This document shows, one piece after another, positions 1-8,091 of a stretch of DNA of 43,114 bases (the stretch's first letter is position 1; each line of letters starts with the position of its first letter). This stretch comes from Candidatus Poribacteria bacterium. Its GTDB lineage: Bacteria; Poribacteria; WGA-4E; WGA-3G. The notes beneath the pieces were generated by a model that did not search any database, had not been told where the DNA came from, and worked only from the letters and a program-made list of their open reading frames with translations. The DNA lies in contig JAPOQK010000081.1 in the NCBI GenBank assembly GCA_026710795.1, positions 1 to 43,114 of the forward strand. The letters are read 5' to 3'. Both the position numbers and the translations under genes were made by a program.

Positions 1-411
1 CACGCGGCGTCGCATCGTCAGGGTTTCCCCCATTGCGAAATATTCTCGACTGCAGCCTCCCGTAGGAGTTTGGGCAGTGTCTCAGTCCCAATGTGGCTGA
101 CCATCCTCTCAGACCAGCTACCCATCGTCGCCTTGGTGAGCTTTTACCTCACCAACAAGCTAATAGGACGCGGGCTTATCTCCGAGCGGCAGCCGAAGCC
201 GCCTTTCATTCGGCTGACCGAAGTCAACCGGATCGTATTTGGTATTAGCAACCCTTTCGAGTTGTTGTCCCCATCTCAGAGGCAAATTACCCACGCGTTA
301 CTCACCCTTTCGCCACTTTCCACCGTACCGAAGTACGGCTTCTCGTTCGGCTTGCATGCCTAATCCACGCCGCCAGCGTTCGTCCTGAGCCGGTATCATA
401 CTCTCCACAAA
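1..411 (-). rRNA. rrs: 16S ribosomal RNA, 5' portion (cut by window edge)
   Basis: The reverse complement carries standard 16S landmarks: a 27F-like site ending in GGCTCAG followed by GACGAACGCTGGCGGCG (371-404), and the EUB338 site (52-69). By matching the AGAG of the 27F site to E. coli position 8, the mature 5' end falls near 411; the window edge lies near E. coli position 405. Transcription runs leftward and the rest of the gene is outside the window. The EUB338 site reads GCAGCCTCCCGTAGGAGT instead of the common GCTGCC form, and the 27F site differs from the universal primer at three bases. Both point to a lineage outside the main bacterial phyla. Protein-length open frames within this interval are not genes. 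Confidence 0.97.
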
Positions 412-534
412 AGTTTTGAAGTACAACATCAAATAATTGATTTCGTACTCACAAGCTATATAATAGGCACGTCACGTTCACTATTTAACTTTCAAAGAAC
501 AACTTTACCTTCCTAATAATGAAAGGTAATCTTA
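412..534 (-). other. 16S rRNA leader with boxA-like element and hairpin
   Basis: This is the transcribed leader between the rrn promoter and the 16S 5' end. On the minus strand, 500 to 481 reads GTTCTTTGAAAGTTAAATAG, which resembles the boxA-type antitermination element (TGTTCTTTGAAAACT-like) found in rRNA leaders and spacers of other bacteria. Upstream of it is a 7-bp inverted repeat, 505-511 against 523-529, with an 11-nt loop. It could be a processing or antitermination structure. The element assignments rest on similarity only. Confidence 0.6.
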
Positions 535-563
535 ATTATACACTTCACCAGGTAGTTTGTCAA
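535..563 (-). promoter_or_regulatory. Consensus sigma-70 promoter of the rRNA operon
   Basis: On the minus strand the -35 box TTGACA (563 to 558) and the -10 box TATAAT (540 to 535) are both perfect, with a 17-bp spacer. An AT-rich stretch at about 564-600 could act as an UP element. The start site would be near 528, giving a leader of roughly 115 nt before the 16S. Between 600 and the deacetylase stop at 770 I see nothing else identifiable. Confidence 0.88.
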
Positions 564-769
564 GTTTATTTATGAAAAAAAGCATATATTTTGTAATATT
601 CATGCTATTTTGTGGATTTAAGCGTAATTAACCACTTTTTGTTCAGTTTAGGGGCATACATATTGTGTTCGAGAGTATCAAATGCGACTACCTATTACTC
701 TCAAGAATCTGGGCAGGATTATTCTTTATCTGATTGAGCAGTGTTAGATCCTTCATCTTATAGGGTTTT

Positions 770-1552
770 TTATTGCCAATAAGTTATGTTCTTACCATTT
801 GATTCTGATGAATCAACGTATTTTGCTAAATCACGCAATGCAATAACGGTACATTCTCTTTCACGCAGATAATCCATATAGGTCTCAAACAGTTCGGGTG
901 AGGTGTCAACCCACGGATGCTCAAGGGCAGGAACACCGTGAAATGTCAAGACAGCAATTTTCCCGTCCTTTGCTTGGTCAACTGCCCAGACCAAATCCTC
1001 AAATTTATAGTTTGGACCGGGTACACCTGTTGACGGGATAACCAACGGATGATGAACGTCAGGATCATAAGCAGGTCCACGTCCACCTTCTAAATCATAA
1101 GGAAAATCGGGACCGACACCACGTCGTGCGAAAGGATACCCTTTTTGTTTCAATACTTCTATCGCTTCTGGACCTCTGCTATCCCCGGGATAAGCAAAGG
1201 TTTCTGGAATAGGAATTTCATTCTCTTCACACCGATTATCAATATGTATCAATTCTGCCAAAAACCCTTCTTGTGATAGTGTGTTAATGTTATTATGATG
1301 ACGTGTGTGGTTTCCGATCTCAAAACCATCCTCATGCAACTCACGGATTTCTTCCCAAGTAACATAGTGATCTTTGTTGTTCAGAAAACCGAGACCTTCT
1401 GTAATATAAAAAGTCGCCCCAAAACCGTAACGTTTTAATAGAGGTGCAACAAAAGTATAGTCTGATTTGTTGCCATCATCAAAGGTAAGGACAACTAATT
1501 TATCTGGAATAGATTGCTGGACTTCAGTTGCTGGTAATTTTTGATTTTCCAT
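770..1552 (-). CDS. Polysaccharide deacetylase (NodB-homology, CE4 family)
   Basis: Predicted metal-dependent deacetylase of N- or O-acetylated polysaccharide. The NodB landmarks are present in order: TFDDG near the N-terminus (motif 1, catalytic Asp plus metal Asp), HTRHHNN (motif 2, metal-binding histidines), AYPGDSRG (motif 3 region) and LTFHG near the C-terminus (distal histidine motif). There is no signal peptide, so it is probably cytoplasmic or exported by another route. The open frame extends upstream to an ATG at 1648, but those first 32 residues are the C-terminal end of a degenerate moaD-like copy. I prefer the ATG at 1552 because AAAGGAG lies just before it. It is last in a minus-strand group behind the molybdenum hydroxylase genes; the functional link is unclear. 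Confidence 0.88.
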   Translation of the reverse strand: MENQKLPATEVQQSIPDKLVVLTFDDGNKSDYTFVAPLLKRYGFGATFYITEGLGFLNNKDHYVTWEEIRELHEDGFEIGNHTRHHNNINTLSQEGFLAELIHIDNRCEENEIPIPETFAYPGDSRGPEAIEVLKQKGYPFARRGVGPDFPYDLEGGRGPAYDPDVHHPLVIPSTGVPGPNYKFEDLVWAVDQAKDGKIAVLTFHGVPALEHPWVDTSPELFETYMDYLRERECTVIALRDLAKYVDSSESNGKNITYWQ

Positions 1553-1592
1553 TTGCTCCTTTGTAGAACAGTTAGGAAGATCCGCTATACCT

Positions 1593-1688
1593 CCACTGAT
1601 AGCAGGGAGAAAATGGAGTTCTGTATCTTCCTCAACACGTTCGTGCATGCCTATTTGGCAAGGACACCGTTGACATAGACCCCGGTAC
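1593..1688 (-). pseudogene. 5'-truncated, frameshifted copy of the moaD-like gene 3' end
   Basis: This 96-bp stretch aligns to 3312-3408, the last third of the intact MoaD/ThiS-like gene, with six substitutions and one single-base deletion by my hand alignment (about 93% identity). The deletion, near 1655, turns AAA-GTA-GGC into AAA-TAG-GC and creates a stop. Downstream of it the ancestral frame continues without a stop into the deacetylase frame. Similarity ends at the Gly-Gly codons in both copies. It is too short to encode a ubiquitin-like fold. Together with the intact gene it forms direct repeats around the orphan membrane-protein gene. Confidence 0.85.
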
Positions 1689-1719
1689 TAAAAGTAGAGC
1701 AATATTGCTTAAGTATCCG

Positions 1720-3123
1720 TCAATCATTATCTGCAGATGATTTGGAAGGGATCACTTCCTTAATAAAATGTTGAACTGGGTTTGATGTATCAGAGCTGCT
1801 CGTCTTAGTAGATAAATAACCGCTTTGATTCGCATCAAAAATAGTTTTCGTTGCTGCCAGTAAGACCTGCTCACGAGTGTCACTTTCCCCTGCCGAATCA
1901 GCAAAAGCTTGAAAAGTTGCTAACGCATTTTTACGGTGAGTGTTAGTGACTTGTAAGTGTTTCTCTGCAGCAAAATTCTTAAGGGCTCGGTTTAGGAGTA
2001 GAAAAACTAAAGAAAGGAAGAATCCTTTAGTAAATAGATTTGACAGAACTACTGAGAAATTACCTTCTGTTGGTGTGAAGTCCATTAATAGCCACAAGAA
2101 TAACCATACAAAGATTCCACCAAACACAACAGACAATCCAACTGTAGCACAAAGCCAATAATATGCATTCTGTTCATGTTTCTTTGCTTGGTCATCAAAA
2201 ATTATTTTGAATTCTGAAAGAGGAATATCTGTCAATTGGTTTAGATACTTACGGTGAGTTTGCTCTATATCCTTTAGTTTGTCTTCTGATTTCTGCAGTA
2301 CTCCTGTCTGTTGCTCATTTATTTCCTTGCCAATCTTTTGTAGTTTGCCAACTGCCTCGCCAATTGCTTTATTAAACTTTTCCTCAGCATCAGTAACGGT
2401 ATTCTTCAACTCATCCTTAAGTTCTTCGACTGTTCTTGATGATAAATAAGCTGAAGCCTGGAGCAAAGATTGTTTCACTGTTTCACGAAATCGGGATATT
2501 TTTTGTACAGCTTTTTTTCGGTCCTCCATGATATCTATGCTTTCAACGTCAAAATTTCCAATCTCTATGCTCAAATCATAAAATTGTATAACATAGTTTT
2601 TGAGATGTTGGAGATCGTTGTTTGGCAAACCAATAAGCGATTCACGAGAAGAGTTCAGAATGTTTCGTAACATTTCATAAACATCTCGTAACTCTGGGTA
2701 TACGGATTCAAGACTTAGACCTTGGTCTGATAAATCGGAACGCGAATAGTATTCTATGTTAAATTCAGCAAAATTTAACCTGTTTAAAGCATCAATAATT
2801 CCTGCATGAGTGCCTATGCCGTTCTGTATACGCTTAAGAATCGGACCAGGACCATCTATGAGATCAAAGTATTTTTCCATATTAAGTTCTTCTGATATTC
2901 CGACCGTTGTGTCATTTTCCTTTCTAATACTATAAGCCTTTCCATTCTCAAAATCAACTAACAACCAATAAGTGTTTTCGGTCTCTGTAGAAATTAGCAG
3001 ACTTCGCGAAAGAGAAATTCTGCTTCTATCAAATTCCTCTTGTAGGAACGAGAGGATGTTTTTCCCCAAATTTCCCATGAACTGTTCGTAACCAAAACGA
3101 AATAATAATTGTCCTTCAGCCAA
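1720..3123 (-). CDS. Orphan coiled-coil protein with two transmembrane segments
   Basis: I do not recognise this family. Counting from the upstream ATG, the protein has a mixed N-terminal domain (about 1-200), a charged coiled-coil region (about 205-300), two hydrophobic segments (about 326-351 and 363-387) and a helical C-terminal tail. The tail contains the pattern HRKNALATFQAF followed by an arginine and TKTIFDANQSGY. The architecture suggests a membrane-anchored protein with large cytosolic domains; function is unknown. An ATG at 3135 opens the frame, but a GGAGG overlaps it and sits correctly for a TTG at 3123, which I favour; the alternative adds four residues. The gene lies between direct repeats of a moaD-like 3' end and looks like an insertion into the molybdenum hydroxylase/deacetylase group. 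Confidence 0.75.
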   Translation of the reverse strand: MAEGQLLFRFGYEQFMGNLGKNILSFLQEEFDRSRISLSRSLLISTETENTYWLLVDFENGKAYSIRKENDTTVGISEELNMEKYFDLIDGPGPILKRIQNGIGTHAGIIDALNRLNFAEFNIEYYSRSDLSDQGLSLESVYPELRDVYEMLRNILNSSRESLIGLPNNDLQHLKNYVIQFYDLSIEIGNFDVESIDIMEDRKKAVQKISRFRETVKQSLLQASAYLSSRTVEELKDELKNTVTDAEEKFNKAIGEAVGKLQKIGKEINEQQTGVLQKSEDKLKDIEQTHRKYLNQLTDIPLSEFKIIFDDQAKKHEQNAYYWLCATVGLSVVFGGIFVWLFLWLLMDFTPTEGNFSVVLSNLFTKGFFLSLVFLLLNRALKNFAAEKHLQVTNTHRKNALATFQAFADSAGESDTREQVLLAATKTIFDANQSGYLSTKTSSSDTSNPVQHFIKEVIPSKSSADND

Positions 3124-3292
3124 AATGACCTCCATAACATAGATTACTTAAATTCTTCACATTGACACACAAAATAATTGTGTAGTTTAGACTGCAAAAC
3201 TCTAGTATCCCGCAACAGCAACCAAAATAGAACGATACTGCCGCTCCTCCGCATGCCTCAAAGTTTCCTACTTCTTATAATTCATCTGAATA

Positions 3293-3568
3293 TTAACCTG
3301 ATAAAACACCCCCACTGATAGCAGGGAGGAAATGGAGTTCTGTGTCTTCCTCAAGACGTTCGTGCATGCCTACTTTGGTAAGAACACCGTTGACATAGAC
3401 CCCGATACCTGGACGGATCCGGTCATCTTCACAAAGTTTTGCTTTGGTTCCTGGATAACGGTTATCAAGGTTATTGATAACCTCTCGGATGGTAAGACCT
3501 TCAACGGTGACACTATCTTCACCATCAGTAAGATTACGTATGAGTGCGGGAATTGCGACAATTGGCAT
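3293..3568 (-). CDS. MoaD/ThiS-family ubiquitin-like sulfur carrier (CysO-like)
   Basis: A 91-residue protein with the beta-grasp sulfur-carrier pattern: an opening strand MPIVAIPALIRN, a central VYVNG strand, and a C-terminal LHFLPAISGG. It resembles CysO/ThiS-type carriers more than classical MoaD. In this family the C-terminal Gly-Gly must be terminal to be adenylated and thiocarboxylated; here four residues (VLSG) follow it, so activity would need processing (as with JAMM-peptidase-activated carriers) or is lost. It follows the molybdopterin hydroxylase subunits and may supply sulfur for molybdopterin or for cysteine. A 10-bp hairpin lies between it and the preceding gene. The start is supported by AGGA nine bases upstream. 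Confidence 0.82.
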   Translation of the reverse strand: MPIVAIPALIRNLTDGEDSVTVEGLTIREVINNLDNRYPGTKAKLCEDDRIRPGIGVYVNGVLTKVGMHERLEEDTELHFLPAISGGVLSG

Positions 3569-3588
3569 TGAGATAATTCCTGAACAAA

Positions 3589-3613
3589 TAGGCGCGGTAG
3601 GGAACCGCGCCTA
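3589..3613. terminator. Strong GC hairpin between the hydroxylase large subunit and moaD-like gene
   Basis: TAGGCGCGGT (3589-3598) and ACCGCGCCTA (3604-3613) form a perfect 10-bp stem with a 5-nt loop. On the minus strand it is followed only by a weak U-rich run (ATTTGTT), so it could be an attenuator, a partial terminator, an mRNA-stabilising structure or a dispersed repeat hairpin. Confidence 0.6.
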
Positions 3614-3644
3614 AGTGTAGATAGCAGTGTGTATTACACGATTA

Positions 3645-5900
3645 TTAAATTTTGCCCATTGCTTTTAAGAGACGGTCAGGAGACATTGGGAGTTCTGTCA
3701 TACGGATACCGACAGCATCATAAATTGCGTTAGCAATTGCCGCGGGTGGTGGTATTATCGGCACTTCACCGACACCACGTACACCGTACGGATGTCCCGG
3801 ATTCGGCACTTCTACAATAACAGCATCAATCATCGGTAGATCTAAGCAGGTCGGCATGCGGTAATCAAGGAAACTTGCATTTGTCATGGCACCATCATCG
3901 TTGTAGATGTATTCCTCATTCAATGCCCAACCGATACCTTGCACGACTCCACCCTGGATTTGTCCTTCAACGTAACTGGGATGGATGGCTTTTCCTGCAT
4001 CTTGCGTTGCAGTGTAGCGAAGGATTTCAACCTTACCAGTATCAACGTCTACTTCCACATCAACAACATGGGTTGCGAATGCGCCACCAGCACCTGCTGG
4101 GTTCATTGTAGCTCTACCGATGACAGGACCACCAGTTTCACCGAGTCTTGCGGATAAGTCTTTGAAACTAATCTGTTCTTCTTTACCGTTGATAGATGAG
4201 AATTCACCATCTGCAAACTGTATATTATCCTCATCAACGTCCCAAAGCTTTGCAGCACGTTCTTTCATCTGTTTCACTACATCTTGTGCTGCTTCATACG
4301 CAGCGTATCCTGTAGCGTAGGTTGTTCGGCTGCCACCTGTCACTGCAGTATAACCGATAGAATTAGTATCAACAACGGTTGGGTTCACGGATTCAGCAGA
4401 GATACCGAGGACTTCTGCTGCTTGCATTGCAATTGATGCACGTGTACCACCAATATCCGTTGAACCTTCAACGAGGTTAACAGTGCCATCGGGGTTTACG
4501 TTAATTGTAACACTGGATTCCAAACCGATATTAAACCAGAAACCGGAAGCAATCCCACGTCCATGGTATTTTTTACCATTTGGTGATCCGTAGTGGGGGT
4601 GTTCCTTTGCTGCTTCAAGGGTTTCAATAAAACCGATACGCGGATATACGGGTCCGTCTGCGCGGCGGTCACCTTCTTTCGCGCCGTTCATAAGTCGGAT
4701 TTCAAGTGGATCGATGTTTAACTTCTCCGCGATTTCGTCAACGACGGTCTCTGTGCCGAATGCTGCATTGGTTGCCCCTGGAGCACGGTAGGGTGCGGTT
4801 TTCGGTTTATTTACAACAATGTCGTAGCCATCAATTTGTGCATTTTCAATGTTGTAAGGAGCAAAGACACACATTGCACCTGCCCCTACAGGTGAACCAG
4901 GATATGCACCTGCCTCAAAGAAAAGAGATGTTTGTGCAGCGGTGATTTTACCATCGTTTGTTGCCCCCATTTTAATTGTGATGTAAGATGCGGGGGTGGG
5001 ACCTGTACCTTCAAACACATCAGCGCGGTTCATAAGGACTTTAACAGGTTTGCCTGTTTTCTTCGCAAGGAGTGCTGCGAGAGGTTTAACATAAACGTTA
5101 ATCTTACCGCCAAATCCTCCACCAATTTCTAAAGGAACAACTTTGATTTTTGAAATTGGATATTGAAGTATTTCCGCAAGTTGTTCGCGAACGGTAAACG
5201 CACCTTGTGTGCTACACCATACTGTCAACTGACCATCTGGATTGTAAAGTGCGGTGGCATTGTGTGGCTCAATATAACCTTGATGGACGGTACCAGTAAC
5301 AAACTCACGCTCTATTATGATGTCTGCTTCGTCGAATCCTTTATCAATGTCACCTTTTTTGTGTTGGAAGTGACTTGCGACATTACTCGGTTTGTCACCC
5401 GTTTCTCCAAGTGAGGATGTCCTTAAATTATCGTGCAAAATCGGTGCGTCCGGTTCCATTGCTTGCCGCACTTCTAACACAGGTGGTAGCAGCTCATATT
5501 CAACCTCAATAAGTTCGCAGGCTTCTTCTGCAATATGGGGATTTGTTGCTGCAACAGCAGCAATAGCGTGCCCTTTATACAGTGCTTTATCGCTTGCTAA
5601 AATGTTATCACAAAGATATTTGAGATTTACTGCACCTTCACCAAGGTCTGCCATTTTGTCTGCAGCCGTGGGAAGGTCTTGTGCAGTAACCACACCTTTT
5701 ACACCGGGATGTGCTTCAGCACGACTTGTGTCAATTGAGACGATACGTGCATGGGCATGGGGACTTCGGAGTACTCTTCCGTGTAGGAGTCCGGTAATCT
5801 GAAAATCTCCTCCATATATTGCCCTTCCGGTGACTTTATCAACGCCATCATGCCGGATCGGACGCGTTCCGATAACTTTGTATTCTTTCTTTTCTGCCAT
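3645..5900 (-). CDS. Xanthine-dehydrogenase-family molybdopterin-binding subunit
   Basis: Large catalytic subunit (751 aa) of a three-subunit molybdenum hydroxylase. It has an N-terminal aldehyde oxidase/xanthine dehydrogenase a/b hammerhead domain (about 20-140) and the molybdopterin-binding domain after it. Visible signatures are GGGFGGK (260-266), APYRAPGA (369-376), EGSTDIGGTRAS (478-489) and GVGE (709-712), whose Glu is the family's catalytic base. The form I CO dehydrogenase active-site loop (AYxCSFR) is absent, so this is not a bona fide CO dehydrogenase; the substrate (purine, aldehyde or N-heterocycle) cannot be read from the sequence. AAAGGAG precedes the ATG. It lies 11 bp after the 2Fe-2S subunit gene and no accessory maturation gene such as coxI/xdhC is seen in the window. 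Confidence 0.93.
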   Translation of the reverse strand: MAEKKEYKVIGTRPIRHDGVDKVTGRAIYGGDFQITGLLHGRVLRSPHAHARIVSIDTSRAEAHPGVKGVVTAQDLPTAADKMADLGEGAVNLKYLCDNILASDKALYKGHAIAAVAATNPHIAEEACELIEVEYELLPPVLEVRQAMEPDAPILHDNLRTSSLGETGDKPSNVASHFQHKKGDIDKGFDEADIIIEREFVTGTVHQGYIEPHNATALYNPDGQLTVWCSTQGAFTVREQLAEILQYPISKIKVVPLEIGGGFGGKINVYVKPLAALLAKKTGKPVKVLMNRADVFEGTGPTPASYITIKMGATNDGKITAAQTSLFFEAGAYPGSPVGAGAMCVFAPYNIENAQIDGYDIVVNKPKTAPYRAPGATNAAFGTETVVDEIAEKLNIDPLEIRLMNGAKEGDRRADGPVYPRIGFIETLEAAKEHPHYGSPNGKKYHGRGIASGFWFNIGLESSVTINVNPDGTVNLVEGSTDIGGTRASIAMQAAEVLGISAESVNPTVVDTNSIGYTAVTGGSRTTYATGYAAYEAAQDVVKQMKERAAKLWDVDEDNIQFADGEFSSINGKEEQISFKDLSARLGETGGPVIGRATMNPAGAGGAFATHVVDVEVDVDTGKVEILRYTATQDAGKAIHPSYVEGQIQGGVVQGIGWALNEEYIYNDDGAMTNASFLDYRMPTCLDLPMIDAVIVEVPNPGHPYGVRGVGEVPIIPPPAAIANAIYDAVGIRMTELPMSPDRLLKAMGKI

Positions 5901-5911
5901 AAGACGCTCCT

Positions 5912-6382
5912 TTATGTTGCTGAGGCTGCATCAAGTACAGCGCGCACAATTTTATCGTACCCAGTGCAGCGACACAAGTTTCCTGCTAACCAGTATCGGA
6001 CTTCGTGTTCCGTTGGGTTCGGGTTTTTATCTAATAATGCTTTTGCACTCATGATAAAGCCGGGGGTGCATATACCGCATTGAAGCGCGGCATTTTCAAG
6101 GAAGGCATCTTGTATCGGGTGCAATTTTTCAGGATCAGCAAGTCCTTCAATAGTTTCAACAGACTTACCATCTATCTCAGCACCTAAGACAAGACATGAA
6201 TTGACAAGTCTGCCATCAAGGATGACACTGCATGCACCACAATTTCCGTTGTTGCATCCTTCTTTTGCGCCAGTGAGGTGTAGTTCATCTCTGAGAACTT
6301 CCAATAGGCTTTGTCTCGGTTCGCAGAGAAACTCTACTGTCTCACCATTGATAGTGGTTTGAACGTGTGATTTTCTCGCCAT
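5912..6382 (-). CDS. Molybdenum hydroxylase 2Fe-2S iron-sulfur subunit
   Basis: Small electron-transfer subunit (156 aa) carrying two [2Fe-2S] clusters between the molybdopterin and FAD subunits. The plant-ferredoxin-type cluster ligands are Cys43, Cys48, Cys51 and Cys63 (CNNGNCGAC then C). The C-terminal helical domain has CGICTPGF and CRCTGY, ligands of the second cluster. Length and motif order are normal for CoxS/XdhC-type subunits. The ATG at 6382 has AAAGGAAA upstream. It is in the middle of the three-gene order FAD subunit, 2Fe-2S subunit, Mo subunit. Confidence 0.95.
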   Translation of the reverse strand: MARKSHVQTTINGETVEFLCEPRQSLLEVLRDELHLTGAKEGCNNGNCGACSVILDGRLVNSCLVLGAEIDGKSVETIEGLADPEKLHPIQDAFLENAALQCGICTPGFIMSAKALLDKNPNPTEHEVRYWLAGNLCRCTGYDKIVRAVLDAASAT

Positions 6383-6474
6383 AATTTCGGTTTCCTTTTA
6401 CATCTACAGATACAAGTTATTCATTCTGTTTCAATCACTTAGTAAAATGATAGATAGATGGATAATTACATTAA

Positions 6475-7353
6475 TTATGCTGTGTCTTTGACTCTTTGGA
6501 TAGCACCGTTAAGTGCGCGTCGTGTTAGTACTCCAACAAGGTGTGTTCGTTGTTCAGCAGTGCCGCGCATATCACTAATTGGTCGGGCAATGGCTTGTGC
6601 AGCTTGTGCAGCTTCGTCAATAGCATCATCAGATATTTCTTTGTCTGTAAGAAGTGCACTTGCTTCTCCTGCAAATAGAGGTGTAGGAGCTACAGCACCG
6701 AGTGCGATTCGTGCAGACACGATTCTTTGTTTGTCAGCATCTAAGACAACAGAAGCACCTGCGCCAACGACCGCAATATCCATTTCATTGCGTGGGATAA
6801 ATCTAAGATAGTAAGAACTGGAATTTTGCTGGGGTGTTGGTATCTTTAATGAGACAAGTATCTCTCCTTGACCAAGTGCTGTCTGTCCGGGTCCTGTACA
6901 GAAATCTTCAACAGATATTTCACGTTGACCGTTTGGACCTACGATAGCACAAGTAGCGTTTAGTACAATTAGTGGTGGGATACAATCAGCGGCTGGTGAA
7001 GCATTACATAAGTTGCCTCCAACCCCAGCGCGTCCCTGAATAGCAGTGCCACCGATGATTTTGGTTGCGTCTACCAAACCCGGATAGGCATTGCAAATCG
7101 CATCGTCAGCATATATCTTATAACAAGGTACTGCTGCACCGAGAGTCAACCCAGTATCTGAATCAAAATCTAATACGTTGACATCAGGAATCGATTTGAT
7201 GTCTATCATCCAGTCAAGTTCTCTTCTACCTTCTCTTGCTTGAACGATAAGGTCGGTACCACCAGCAAGTATACGGGCTTTGTCTCCTTTTTCATCAAGC
7301 AATGCCACGGCTTCTGATACTGTTTTAGCATCAATATACTCAAATGCTTGCAT
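6475..7353 (-). CDS. Molybdenum hydroxylase FAD-binding subunit
   Basis: Medium subunit that passes electrons from the iron-sulfur centres through FAD to an external acceptor. The FAD-binding PCMH signature is visible as ILAGGTDL near residue 30 and GVGGNLCNASPAAD near residue 110; the C-terminal CO dehydrogenase flavoprotein domain follows. The frame opens at a TTG (7359), but an ATG two codons later (7353) has GGAG at 10 nt and is my choice. It is the first gene of the hydroxylase group and has a good sigma-70 promoter just upstream. Confidence 0.93.
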   Translation of the reverse strand: MQAFEYIDAKTVSEAVALLDEKGDKARILAGGTDLIVQAREGRRELDWMIDIKSIPDVNVLDFDSDTGLTLGAAVPCYKIYADDAICNAYPGLVDATKIIGGTAIQGRAGVGGNLCNASPAADCIPPLIVLNATCAIVGPNGQREISVEDFCTGPGQTALGQGEILVSLKIPTPQQNSSSYYLRFIPRNEMDIAVVGAGASVVLDADKQRIVSARIALGAVAPTPLFAGEASALLTDKEISDDAIDEAAQAAQAIARPISDMRGTAEQRTHLVGVLTRRALNGAIQRVKDTA

Positions 7354-7405
7354 AGGCAAAAATCTCCTTTCAGTTGAATTTCGGTTAATCTTTCATTTAA
7401 TTTAG

Positions 7406-7433
7406 ATTATATCATATACGCGAAAAGATGCAA
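7406..7433 (-). promoter_or_regulatory. Sigma-70 promoter for the molybdenum hydroxylase genes
   Basis: On the minus strand: TTGCAT (7433 to 7428), a 16-bp spacer and TATAAT (7411 to 7406), about 50 bp upstream of the FAD-subunit start. It probably drives the three hydroxylase subunits and, through the hairpin at 3589-3613, the genes beyond. Confidence 0.7.
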
Positions 7434-7686
7434 GTTTTTTCGTTGGTTTCGTGTGTATAGAAAAATGGATTTATCTTAATCTTTCATGCAAGATAGCTTG
7501 TTTACCCGATTTCATTTTATCGGAATTGTGGAATGCGCGGAGAACGCGGAGGACAAAGGACATATCTATCCTACCCATACGCCAAACCTGTAAATACGAC
7601 CTGAAAATACAATAAATCACTTCTGTTTTTTCTGTGTTCTCTGCACCTAAAAGGATTCTGACAAACGAAATACATGCATCTTCCGA

Positions 7687-7850
7687 GTTTCCCTCTTCCT
7701 TCTGTGCCTTCCGCGTCCTCTGTGATTCAGACAAACCTCTTCTCTTATCCTGAAAATTCTGGCTCAGACAATTCCAAGATTCTGAACATACATGAAACAT
7801 ACATGAAACATATTGTTCCAAACCCAACGTCACTCTTCCAACCCCCACAA
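7687..7850. repeat. Composite dispersed repeat, copy 1 (with 34-bp identical core)
   Basis: The segment contains a CCTTC-rich block with GCGTCCTCTG and GTGATTCAGACAA, then a 34-bp core at 7786-7819 with two tandem TACATGAAACA units. The core is identical to 43068-43101, and the CCTTC-rich block resembles 42960-43020, in the same orientation and order. The element is non-coding; its translation gives low-complexity peptides. Confidence 0.8.
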
Positions 7851-8005
7851 TCCTGTGTTATAATACTACCACTATGAAAAACAAAACATACAACACCATC
7901 AACTCACCCAGAAATAAAGACCAAAAAATATACATAAACCATAACAAAAATCGAGAAGGCAAAATAAACGGAAAAAAATCGTATCATTTGACACGATTCA
8001 CAGAT

Positions 8006-8037
8006 TCGGAGGTCGGAGCGAATATAGCGACCTCCGA
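8006..8037. repeat. Palindromic GGTCGGAGCGA...GCGACC repeat, copy 1
   Basis: TCGGAGGTCG (8006-8015) and CGACCTCCGA (8028-8037) form a perfect 10-bp inverted repeat around a 12-bp centre. A second copy with a different centre (GAGCAA in place of GAATAT) lies at 42693-42720. Confidence 0.82.
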
Positions 8038-8091
8038 CAGGGTATTAAACAATAAAAAAACAGCAAAAAATCAAAAAATACCAAGTAAGTT

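Noticed and set aside
70..363. 97-aa plus-strand open frame
   Set aside because: It lies wholly within the 16S rRNA gene, antisense to it.
411..770. tRNA or further RNA genes near the rRNA operon
   Set aside because: No T-loop (GGTTCGAATCC-type) or cloverleaf pattern was seen here or in the other intergenic gaps.
3645..5900. Form I aerobic CO dehydrogenase large subunit
   Set aside because: The AYxCSFR active-site motif is absent; the corresponding loop is APYRAPGA, as in other xanthine-dehydrogenase-family enzymes.
7471..7848. 125-aa minus-strand open frame
   Set aside because: It translates a dispersed repeat that recurs at the other end of the window; no domain and unusual composition.
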